Part shown: in pieces, positions 1 through 5,416 of the stretch
How positions within the stretch are numbered: the first letter of the stretch is position 1
How the letters are laid out: each line of letters begins with the position of its first letter
DNA from: Betaproteobacteria bacterium
Lineage (GTDB): Bacteria > Pseudomonadota > Gammaproteobacteria > Burkholderiales > Burkholderiaceae_D
NCBI GenBank assembly: GCA_015655165.1
Contig: JAATFN010000408.1
Location: forward strand, 1 to 7,026
DNA: 7,026 nt
Direction of reading: 5' to 3'
The notes under the pieces: generated by a model
Databases searched by the model: none
What the model saw: only the letters and a program-made list of their open reading frames with translations
Told to the model about the DNA's origin: nothing
Made by a program: the position numbers and the translations under genes

Positions 1-410
1 CGCTTGCCGGACCGGTGGGTAGACACATTCATAAAACCCGACAAAGAACGAATTTGCTCGATTTTAATATCTTTTGATGGTGCTTTTTTAGCGCTATTTT
101 TGCCTGCACCATCATCGTCACTGGTCTCATCACTACTCTCACCATCGTCCAGAATTTCAGGACGTACACGACGAAAGTCAGGATGGTTGTAATGCTCGAA
201 CCAACCGCACGAGACACATGCGCCGCAAGCGTGACCGTCTTCGAGACGAGACTCGCACAACAACGACTTGGCAAATGCGTTCACAAATGCGACTTTACCA
301 ATGCCCTCTTGACCATGAAACAATATGGCATGTGGCATTTTTTCTGCCATCGCCTGCAATAGCTGCCAACTATTTTGTTGCCACGGCAATAATGTACTAC
401 TCGTATTCAT
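1..410 (-). CDS. holB: DNA polymerase III subunit delta' (HolB), N-terminal part, runs off the left edge
   Basis: Clamp-loader subunit of the replicative polymerase; with delta and gamma/tau it loads the beta sliding clamp in the cytoplasm. Only the first 136 codons are in the window. The ATG at 410 opens a frame without stops to the edge. Residues 33-39 read GQEGIGK, a P-loop-like segment of the AAA+ fold. Cysteines 52, 62, 65 and 68 have the spacing of the clamp-loader zinc module, followed by HPDFRRV, matching HPDYY in E. coli HolB. Residues 112-136 match the segment after the zinc module in other HolB proteins. Between them, residues 88-110 form an acidic then Lys/Ala-rich stretch absent from E. 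coli HolB; similar insertions occur in betaproteobacteria as far as I recall. It is the third gene of the mltG-tmk-holB operon, 12 nt after tmk, and its AAGG ribosome site overlaps the tmk stop codon. Identification is firm; function of the insert is unknown. Confidence 0.93.
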   Translation of the reverse strand, partial: MNTSSTLLPWQQNSWQLLQAMAEKMPHAILFHGQEGIGKVAFVNAFAKSLLCESRLEDGHACGACVSCGWFEHYNHPDFRRVRPEILDDGESSDETSDDDGAGKNSAKKAPSKDIKIEQIRSLSGFMNVSTHRSGK

Positions 411-422
411 TGACACAATCCT

Positions 423-1034
423 TTAATACAATCTGTCGATGACGGTCGCAATTTCCTGCTGGATCTCTGCAATTGTCCGAGTCGAGTCAATGACATGAAA
501 TCGTGCCGGATGTGCCTTGGCACGACGTAAATATTCCGCTCTGGTCGCCGCAAAAAAATCGGCTTTTTCCTGCTCGAACTTGTCCAATACACGTTCGGCG
601 TCCAGACGGGCTTTTGCCACTGCTAACGGCACATCAAACAGCAAGGTCAAATCCGGCTGTAAATGCGGATGCACCCACGCTTCCAATGTATCGAGTTTCT
701 CTAATGCAAGTTGTCTGCCGCCGCCCTGATAGGCAAACGTGGCATCGGTAAAACGATCCGAGATTACCCAATCTCCGCGCGATAAAGCCGGCTCGATCAC
801 CTCGGCAATATGCTCGCGACGGGATGCAAACATCAACAAGGCTTCGGTTTCCAGATGCATTTTTTGATGCAGTAAAATCTCGCGCAATGATTCGCCCAGT
901 GGTGTACCACCAGGTTCTCTCGTTGTAATGACCGTCTTACCATGTGCACGCAACAATTGTGCAACATAGGCAATATGGTTGGATTTACCTGCACCATCGA
1001 TGCCTTCAAAGGTAATAAATTTACCTGCTGTCAT
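423..1034 (-). CDS. tmk: Thymidylate kinase (dTMP kinase)
   Basis: Phosphorylates dTMP to dTDP with ATP in the cytoplasm, the step shared by the de novo and salvage routes to dTTP. The protein has 203 residues, close to the usual 205-215. The Walker A loop is GIDGAGKS at residues 11-18. REPGGT (39-44) and DRF (93-95, then AYQGGGR at 101-107) are the dTMP-binding and DR(Y/F) motifs. The lid around 143-161 contains arginines 143 and 148 before LDKFEQE, and the P-loop lacks the extra arginine; both fit the bacterial (E. coli-type) class in which the lid supplies the catalytic arginine. The start at 1034 has AAGG seven bases upstream. The mltG stop lies 39 nt upstream, with only a tiny 4-bp hairpin (CCGC/GCGG around the mltG stop), so read-through from mltG is expected. 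Confidence 0.97.
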   Translation of the reverse strand: MTAGKFITFEGIDGAGKSNHIAYVAQLLRAHGKTVITTREPGGTPLGESLREILLHQKMHLETEALLMFASRREHIAEVIEPALSRGDWVISDRFTDATFAYQGGGRQLALEKLDTLEAWVHPHLQPDLTLLFDVPLAVAKARLDAERVLDKFEQEKADFFAATRAEYLRRAKAHPARFHVIDSTRTIAEIQQEIATVIDRLY

Positions 1035-1073
1035 AGCGTTACCTTATCTGAAACAAGCCTCTATATTACCGCC

Positions 1074-2234
1074 TTAGCGGCTTTCTTTCCTATTACCGTG
1101 CGACTTTGCCGCAGGTTTATTTTTCCGTACATGGGCACTGCCCTGCTTTTTTGCAGATTTGGCCTTTGCCGCTGCTGCCTTGGCAGTTGCCTTTTTGGCA
1201 GGTGTGACTGCCTTTGGCACTACCGGTGCAGGTGTGAATTGTTTACGGATGTATTTATCGACTGCCTGATTATGTTCTTGCAATGTCGGCGAAAAATGGC
1301 TGGTGCCGTCGCCACGCGATACAAAATAAAGCGATGTCGAATTAGCCGGATTGAATGCGGCATGCATCGATGCCAAACCTGCCAATGCAATCGGCGTCGG
1401 CGGCAAACCGGCACGCGTATAAGTATTGTAGGGAGTGTCAGTAGTTAAATCTTTTCTGCGGATGTTGCCCTGATAATCCTCTCCCATCCCGTAGATGACT
1501 GACGGGTCGGTTTGCAAGCGCATGCCAATACGCAGACGATTGACAAATACGCTGGCAATCATGTCGCGCTCCAATGCAAGACCGGTCTCTTTTTCGATGA
1601 TCGAGGCCATAATCAGTGCATCATACGGTGTGTTATAGGGCAATTCAGGATTGCGCTTGTCCCAGGCATTGTTCAAATGGAATTGCATTAATGCAAAAGC
1701 CTTGCGGTAAATGGCAAGGTCACTCGTACCGGGTGAAAAAACATAGGTTTCCGGAAAAAATAACCCTTCCGGGTGCGAATACGCCGGTGCAATACGTGCC
1801 ATCAACTCTTGGTCACCAAGTTGGGCTGTATCGTGTTTAATACTGGGATAAGTATTAATGGCCTCGCGCATTTGCTTGAATGTCCAGCCTTCAATGATGG
1901 TAATTGACACTTTCATCACATCACCCGACACCATTTTGTTGATTAATTGCGACGGTGTGATGCCTGACGTCAATTCATAACTGCCAGCCTGTATCTGGCT
2001 GGCTTTACCCGATATTCTGGCCAACAACCACAACAGCGTCGGATTAACCGGTACACCATCTTCTGCTATCTTATTGGCAGCACGGCGCATACTACTACCG
2101 GCATCGATCGTAAACACCATTGTCTTCGTGTTATCGGTGAAAATAGGCTGTTTTACCCAAAAAACCGTCAAAGCGGCAATCGCTACAGCAAGGAGAACAC
2201 CAATTAACACGAGTCGTATCAATATTTTTTTCAT
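1074..2234 (-). CDS. mltG: Endolytic murein transglycosylase MltG (YceG-like)
   Basis: Inner-membrane lytic transglycosylase that cleaves nascent peptidoglycan strands and is proposed to set glycan length by terminating polymerisation. With the start used here the protein has 386 residues, against about 340 in E. coli. A single membrane helix lies near residues 3-27, so the rest should be periplasmic. The catalytic segment ASIIEKET contains the proposed catalytic Glu at 214, followed by ERDMIASVFVNRLRIGMRLQ and TDPSVIYGMG, the family's most conserved block. AGLPPTPI and SLYFVSRGDGTSHFS mark the end of the domain. The last 51 residues are an unusual Lys/Ala/Pro-rich tail (see findings). An upstream in-frame ATG at 2246 would add MGFW, but I prefer 2234 because GGGA lies six bases before it and nothing like a ribosome site precedes 2246. 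It is the first gene of the mltG-tmk-holB operon, the same order as in E. coli. Confidence 0.95.
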   Translation of the reverse strand: MKKILIRLVLIGVLLAVAIAALTVFWVKQPIFTDNTKTMVFTIDAGSSMRRAANKIAEDGVPVNPTLLWLLARISGKASQIQAGSYELTSGITPSQLINKMVSGDVMKVSITIIEGWTFKQMREAINTYPSIKHDTAQLGDQELMARIAPAYSHPEGLFFPETYVFSPGTSDLAIYRKAFALMQFHLNNAWDKRNPELPYNTPYDALIMASIIEKETGLALERDMIASVFVNRLRIGMRLQTDPSVIYGMGEDYQGNIRRKDLTTDTPYNTYTRAGLPPTPIALAGLASMHAAFNPANSTSLYFVSRGDGTSHFSPTLQEHNQAVDKYIRKQFTPAPVVPKAVTPAKKATAKAAAAKAKSAKKQGSAHVRKNKPAAKSHGNRKESR

Positions 2235-2240
2235 CCAAAA

Positions 2241-2244
2241 TCCC
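2241..2244 (-). promoter_or_regulatory. Ribosome binding site that decides the mltG start
   Basis: On the minus strand GGGA is followed by six bases (TTTTGG) and the ATG at 2234. It overlaps the alternative upstream ATG at 2246, which has no purine-rich element in front of it. This favours the shorter product beginning MKKILIRL, a normal start just before a membrane anchor. Confidence 0.5.
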
Positions 2245-2250
2245 ATGCGA

Positions 2251-2280
2251 TCGAACGCATTTCTGTGACATCTCTATAAT
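2251..2280 (+). promoter_or_regulatory. Candidate promoter for the ygfZ operon
   Basis: A perfect TATAAT lies at 2275-2280 on the plus strand, 78 bp before the ygfZ ATG. The best -35 at 18 nt spacing is TCGAAC (2251-2256), only three of six matches, so activity would rest on the -10 or on an activator. A start near 2287 gives an untranslated leader of about 70 nt. The ygfZ ribosome site itself is weak (GATGAG at 2344-2349). Confidence 0.4.
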
Positions 2281-2300
2281 CCTAACTATCGCAATAACAA
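2273..2300 (-). promoter_or_regulatory. Candidate promoter for the mltG-tmk-holB operon
   Basis: Read on the minus strand, TTGTTA (2300-2295, four of six matches to TTGACA) is followed by a 16-nt spacer and TATAGA (2278-2273, four of six matches to TATAAT). A start near 2266 would give a leader of about 30 nt before the preferred mltG start. The -10 overlaps the plus-strand TATAAT at 2275-2280. This is motif matching by eye only. Confidence 0.35.
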
Positions 2301-2357
2301 CTGTAAGCGTAATTGCACCCGAGATCATAATCGCAGTACCCTTGATGAGCCTAATTT

Positions 2358-3428
2358 ATGAACGAATCTAACGCTACAACGTCTTCCTGGATCGCCTTTC
2401 TGACAGAACAAGGTGCCAGTATTGATCCAGAGAATGCAACAGAAATACGACATTTTGGCGCACAACCTGCAAGTGTTGCGGTACCAGAGAATTTTGTTGC
2501 GCCGTTAACCGACCTGGGATTGATTCAGTTTACAGGCGAAGATAGTGCTACATTCTTGCACAGCCAGTTAACTAACGATGTTACACACTTAAGCAATAAC
2601 TCTGCAAGGTTAGCCGGTTATTGTACCGCCAAAGGTCGCTTACTTGCGACATTCATGATCTGGAAAAACGCACACGATATCGTCCTGGAATTGCCGAAAA
2701 CATTGGCGCCTGCCATCGCCAAAAGACTGCAAATGTTTGTTTTACGTGCTAAAACCAAGTCTGCCGATGTCACCGATGAACATGCAATTTTAGGACTGGT
2801 CGGAGACAAGGCTGTCACAGTACTTCAACAACTCTTTACACAACTCCCCACCCAAGCCTACGACAAGGTCGATAGCGAAGCCGGAACGTTAATCTATCTG
2901 CCACACGCCGACAAGATACCGCGCTTTCAATGGATTGCCCCGGTGGACATTACCATTGCCGCGTGGCCGATCTTAACGAGTGTCTTAACGCCGGTAGGTA
3001 ATGCAGTGTGGCGCTTGACCGACATTGCAGCAGGCGTGCCACAGATAACGCCGGCCACACAAGAACAATTTGTACCGCAAATGATCAATTATGAATTAAT
3101 TGGTGGAGTCAACTTCAAAAAAGGTTGTTATCCGGGTCAGGAAATTGTTGCACGCAGCCAGTATCTGGGTAAATTAAAACGCCGCACTGCCTTAGCTGAA
3201 ATTGCATCAACGACTGCCAAGTCTGGTGATGAAGTCTTTTCCAGTACCGATCCAGAACAACCATGCGGCATGATAGTCAATGCAGAACAAGTCAACGACA
3301 CACAGAGTTTAGCCTTAGTTGAAATCAAACTCGGTGCCATAGAAAATGGCACGGTGCATCTCGGTAGTGCTACCGGTGCGCCACTGGCATTTCGCACATT
3401 ACCTTATACGCTCACCGAACCACAATAA
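2358..3428 (+). CDS. ygfZ: Folate-binding protein YgfZ (Fe-S cluster repair / tRNA modification)
   Basis: Member of the GcvT-like folate-binding YgfZ/IBA57 family, which uses tetrahydrofolate and supports the synthesis or repair of certain [4Fe-4S] enzymes such as MiaB; cytoplasmic. It has 356 residues; E. coli YgfZ has about 326, so the N-terminus carries roughly 40 extra residues. The family signature KGCYPGQE is at 255-262 with the conserved Cys at 257, followed by RSQYLGKLKRR (266-276). Other family landmarks are FLHSQLTNDV (66-75), AGYCTAKGRLLATF (86-99) and NYELIGGVNF (244-253). The ATG at 2358 is the first in frame after the divergent promoter region. It is the first gene of a three-gene operon with DUF4936 and an NRDE protein. 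Identification is firm; the start is moderately certain because the ribosome site is weak. Confidence 0.95.
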   Translation: MNESNATTSSWIAFLTEQGASIDPENATEIRHFGAQPASVAVPENFVAPLTDLGLIQFTGEDSATFLHSQLTNDVTHLSNNSARLAGYCTAKGRLLATFMIWKNAHDIVLELPKTLAPAIAKRLQMFVLRAKTKSADVTDEHAILGLVGDKAVTVLQQLFTQLPTQAYDKVDSEAGTLIYLPHADKIPRFQWIAPVDITIAAWPILTSVLTPVGNAVWRLTDIAAGVPQITPATQEQFVPQMINYELIGGVNFKKGCYPGQEIVARSQYLGKLKRRTALAEIASTTAKSGDEVFSSTDPEQPCGMIVNAEQVNDTQSLALVEIKLGAIENGTVHLGSATGAPLAFRTLPYTLTEPQ

Positions 3429-3443
3429 GGAGTGGCAGGCACA

Positions 3444-3731
3444 ATGGATTTATACATCTATTATCGTGTTCATCAGGACAATGCCGACGTGTTATGCAAA
3501 CGGGTTTTGCACGTACAGCAACAACTTCGCACGCAATATGGCGTTGCTAGCGAACTAAAACGCCGGCTCGAACAAAAAGCGGGATACCATACGTGGATGG
3601 AAGTCTATTTGAATACTCCTGCCGATTTCGAGCTTGCCTTACAGAAAGCCATCGATGCAGCAGAACTTGGCCACTTGATGATTGACGCCCGGCATATCGA
3701 ATATTTTGTAGGGGTAAACGCATGTGCCTGA
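3444..3731 (+). CDS. DUF4936 family protein, function unknown
   Basis: A 95-residue cytoplasmic protein that I match to DUF4936, a small family I associate with Burkholderiales, next to ygfZ. It begins MDLYIYYRV, has a basic segment ELKRR (37-41), the characteristic TWMEVY (50-55), and ends with RHIEYF (83-88). The pattern of short strands and helices suggests a small alpha/beta fold, perhaps ferredoxin-like (inference). No signal peptide, membrane segment or recognisable catalytic motif is visible. A GTG at 3432 would add four residues, but it overlaps the AAGGAG ribosome site at 3427-3432, so the ATG at 3444 is preferred. That site also overlaps the ygfZ stop (15-nt gap). The 3' end overlaps the next gene by 10 nt, so translation is probably coupled. 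Context suggests a role linked to YgfZ or the NRDE protein, but no function is known to me. Confidence 0.85.
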   Translation: MDLYIYYRVHQDNADVLCKRVLHVQQQLRTQYGVASELKRRLEQKAGYHTWMEVYLNTPADFELALQKAIDAAELGHLMIDARHIEYFVGVNACA

Positions 3732-4525
3732 TTGTTTTTGCCTGGAAAGTCATTCCCGGCACCCCGTTAATTGCCGCAGCGAATCGTGATGAATATTATG
3801 CACGACCGACAGCGGCTGCCGCGTGGTGGCAAAACCATCCGGATGTCTACGCTGGACGCGACTTAATTGGCGGCGGTACATGGATGGGTGTCACGCGCGA
3901 CGGACGTTTTGCAGCGATCACCAATGTCCGCTCTGTAAGTGAAACACATAATGACACAGCGCCAACCCGTGGCAAGCTGGTTTCCGATTTCCTGACTGGT
4001 AAAACAACACCTGCCCAATACATTGCACACATCAATGATCGTAATGATCCGTATAACGGCTATAACCTGTTGGTAGGCGACCGCGACACACTGATCTGGT
4101 ACTCCAACCGTGCAGCACATGATCCACGTAACGGTCAACCACTGGAATATGGCATCTACGGCTTGTCCAACGATTTACTGGACACTCCCTGGCCTAAAGT
4201 AACCCGTGCCAAAGCCGAATTTGCCAGCATGTTGTGCCAAGGTGCACCTGAAGAAACCTATTTCGAATTACTGGCAGACACCACGCGCGCCAACGATTGC
4301 CGTTTGCCACAAACCGGTGTGCCACTGACATTGGAACGCATTCTGTCATCGGTCTTTATTACGTCGGAACATTATGGTACCCGCTCTTCCAGTCTGGTCT
4401 ATCTGCCTATTACTGGTGAGCCGGTCTTAACCGAGCGCACTATCTGCCATACCACTATGCCTCCATGCATGCCCCAAACAGATCACGCCCCTAGAAAAGC
4501 ATGCTGCCCCAAACCGCAGAAATAA
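3722..4525 (+). CDS. NRDE (TANGO2-like, former DUF833) family protein
   Basis: Member of the NRDE family, bacterial relatives of eukaryotic TANGO2/HRG-9, which have been linked to heme trafficking. The biochemical activity of the bacterial proteins is uncertain. The protein has 267 residues, a usual length. It begins MCLIVFAW, with Cys2 as the possible N-terminal nucleophile of an Ntn-hydrolase-like fold. The name-giving ANRDE is at 20-24, then ARPT (27-30), GGGTWMGVTRDGRFAAITNV (50-69), YNGYNLLVGD (111-120), YGLSN (146-150) and YGTRSSS (218-224), all family hallmarks. After about residue 240 it becomes unlike the family and Cys-rich (Cys 242, 249, 261, 262). The start overlaps the DUF4936 stop by 10 nt, and AGGGG at 3710-3714 lies seven bases before it. 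The gene ends the ygfZ operon, followed after about 115 nt by a terminator. No signal peptide is seen, so it is cytoplasmic. Confidence 0.92.
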   Translation: MCLIVFAWKVIPGTPLIAAANRDEYYARPTAAAAWWQNHPDVYAGRDLIGGGTWMGVTRDGRFAAITNVRSVSETHNDTAPTRGKLVSDFLTGKTTPAQYIAHINDRNDPYNGYNLLVGDRDTLIWYSNRAAHDPRNGQPLEYGIYGLSNDLLDTPWPKVTRAKAEFASMLCQGAPEETYFELLADTTRANDCRLPQTGVPLTLERILSSVFITSEHYGTRSSSLVYLPITGEPVLTERTICHTTMPPCMPQTDHAPRKACCPKPQK

Positions 4526-4580
4526 CCCCAAGACATACAAAAAACATATAACTGGTATTTTACAAATAAAGTAGCCCGCT

Positions 4581-4604
4581 TGTAACCGACACTATATAGT
4601 TACA
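4581..4604. repeat. Dyad TGTAAC-N12-GTTACA over an AT-rich -10-like box
   Basis: Perfect 6-bp inverted repeats at 4581-4586 and 4599-4604 are separated by 12 bp. The right side of the dyad contains TATATAGT (4593-4600), which resembles a -10 element. This arrangement could be an operator over a promoter for the CU-rich transcript that follows, or a chance hairpin in the 3' untranslated region of the NRDE gene. No good -35 is visible: TAGCCC at 4572-4577 gives three of six matches at 17 nt spacing. Confidence 0.3.
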
Positions 4605-4607
4605 CCT

Positions 4608-4676
4608 GTCTCCTCCAATCTCCTCTACAGAATTGGATTTAAAGCCCGAAACCTTCTAGGTCTCGGGCTTTTTTTT
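4608..4676 (+). ncRNA. Candidate small RNA with a CU-rich loop, ending at the terminator
   Basis: Between the -10-like box and the terminator lies a pyrimidine-rich stretch with two copies of TCTCCTC, at 4609-4615 and 4619-4625. TCCAAT (4614-4619) can pair with ATTGGA (4632-4637), a 6-bp stem whose 12-nt loop exposes CTCCTCT. A hairpin loop complementary to Shine-Dalgarno sequences followed by an intrinsic terminator is a familiar small-RNA design. The RNA would be about 69 nt if it starts near 4608. It could equally be a processed 3' end of the NRDE operon mRNA, or merely leader sequence of the terminator. No known Rfam family is recognised. Confidence 0.25.
4641..4676 (+). terminator. Strong rho-independent terminator of the ygfZ operon
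   Basis: AAAGCCCGA (4641-4649) pairs with TCGGGCTTT (4663-4671), a 9-bp stem. Inside it, after one A/C mismatch, ACCT (4651-4654) pairs with AGGT (4658-4661) around a 3-nt loop. An uninterrupted run of eight T covers 4669-4676. On the minus strand the stem is followed by only three T, so it would terminate the opposing GNAT operon poorly. Confidence 0.92.
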
Positions 4677-4680
4677 AAGT

Positions 4681-4970
4681 TTTTATGTCTGGCTTACTGA
4701 TGAAAATCACAAGATCGCGATCAATAGCGTTAAATACGTTCATCCCTGATGGCCATATTTTACTTGTCGAAGAAAATACGATTAACAAAGTCGCCGATAA
4801 TCTGCCTTTTGCCAATAAAACATGACCAGATTGTCATCATCAAACCAGATGGCACAGGCATCACTATCTTTGATGGCCCGCAAGGACAGGGGATCAATTT
4901 TCCTATAAGGATAACTTTAGGTGGGCAAGATTTAAAAACTGTCTATATGCATTCTCGTCCTCCAAATTAA
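4681..4970 (+). pseudogene. Decayed 3' fragment of an SMP-30/gluconolactonase-like beta-propeller gene
   Basis: Three short frames carry consecutive pieces of one protein. The frame from 4684 reads YVWLTDENHKIAI up to a TGA at 4747. The frame of ATG 4685 carries PDGHILLVEE and ADNLPFAN up to a TGA at 4823. The third frame, from 4821, carries IIKPDGTGITIFDG, then INFPIRITLGGQDLKTVY, ending at 4970. Dropping one C from the CCC at 4744-4746 and one A from the AAAA at 4817-4820 joins them into a single frame of about 95 residues. The repeated D-G turn motifs, LPFAN and the GG-D-KT-Y ending resemble the last blades of SMP-30/gluconolactonase/LRE proteins of about 300 residues. The 5' two thirds are missing and no ribosome site is seen, so it is a relic starting right after the terminator. 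The family assignment is by resemblance and moderate; non-functionality is more certain. Its stop overlaps the GNAT stop on the other strand. Confidence 0.6.
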
Positions 4971-5416
4971 CCGAAGGTGACAGTCTTATCCATTAGCACT
5001 AAGCACATCTGAATATGTCGAATACCCGCCTCCATAAATTCGGCACCTTCTCTTACAAAACCAAATCGTCTATAAAACGCTTCTGCCTGTATTTGTGCAT
5101 TCAACACCACTTGTGTGTCACCACGCACTTTTGCCGCCTCAATTAACGTCGTTAATATTGCGCTGCCAATACCATGTGCCCGCACCGATTTTGACACAGC
5201 CATGCGTCCGATATGCCCGTCAGGCAACAGGCGCCCAGTACCAACCGGCGTATCATTCTCATCATATGCCACGGCATGCAGACATACCGTGTCATAGTCA
5301 TCACTTTCGAGTTCTGCAGGAACGTTTTGTTCGACAATAAATACGGCTTCTCGTATCAGCATTGCATCATGCTGCAAGTCGGACCAGGAGCCGGTTACAA
5401 TACGTCGATGCATCAT
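4967..5416 (-). CDS. GNAT family N-acetyltransferase (ElaA-like)
   Basis: Probable acetyl-CoA-dependent N-acetyltransferase of the GCN5-related family; the substrate is unknown. The 149 residues fit a single GNAT domain. IREAVFIVEQNVPAELESDD (21-40) matches the ElaA-type N-terminal signature (VFVVEQ followed by acidic residues). GRMAVSKSVRAHGIGSAIL (70-88) is motif A, with the pyrophosphate-binding R-x-x-G-x-G as R79, G82 and G84. LNAQIQAEAFYRRFGF (105-120) is the Y-x-x-x-G-F region, and GIRHIQMCL (131-139) matches GIPHIGM of E. coli ElaA. The ATG at 5416 overlaps the thioesterase stop in an ATGA arrangement. There is no obvious ribosome site of its own, which suggests translational coupling. 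A second ATG at 5413 is possible. It is the last gene of the Dabb-thioesterase-GNAT cassette, with no clear terminator after it. Confidence 0.87.
   Translation of the reverse strand: MMHRRIVTGSWSDLQHDAMLIREAVFIVEQNVPAELESDDYDTVCLHAVAYDENDTPVGTGRLLPDGHIGRMAVSKSVRAHGIGSAILTTLIEAAKVRGDTQVVLNAQIQAEAFYRRFGFVREGAEFMEAGIRHIQMCLVLMDKTVTFG

Noticed and set aside
1045..1085. Hairpin CCGC-TAAG-GCGG around the mltG stop as a terminator
   Set aside because: The stem is only 4 bp and no T-run follows on the minus strand, so it should not separate mltG from tmk.
942..1448. Plus-strand open frame of 168 codons, Cys/Arg-rich
   Set aside because: It lies antisense across the start of tmk and the end of mltG, both firmly identified, and its composition is that of a reverse-strand shadow. 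No homologous motif is visible.
2131..2328. Minus-strand 65-codon frame upstream of mltG
   Set aside because: It overlaps the mltG N-terminus in another frame and covers the divergent promoter region; no ribosome site or family resemblance.
4581..4640. Possible tRNA or tmRNA 3' end before the terminator
   Set aside because: The pyrimidine-rich stretch superficially resembles the end of a tRNA-Ser, but there is no CCA, no T-loop GTTCGA and no matching acceptor strand upstream.
4749..4970. Intact 73-codon gene in the relic region
   Set aside because: The first 24 codons are out-of-frame translation of the neighbouring piece; only the part from 4821 on looks like protein, so it is a segment of a pseudogene and not a small gene.
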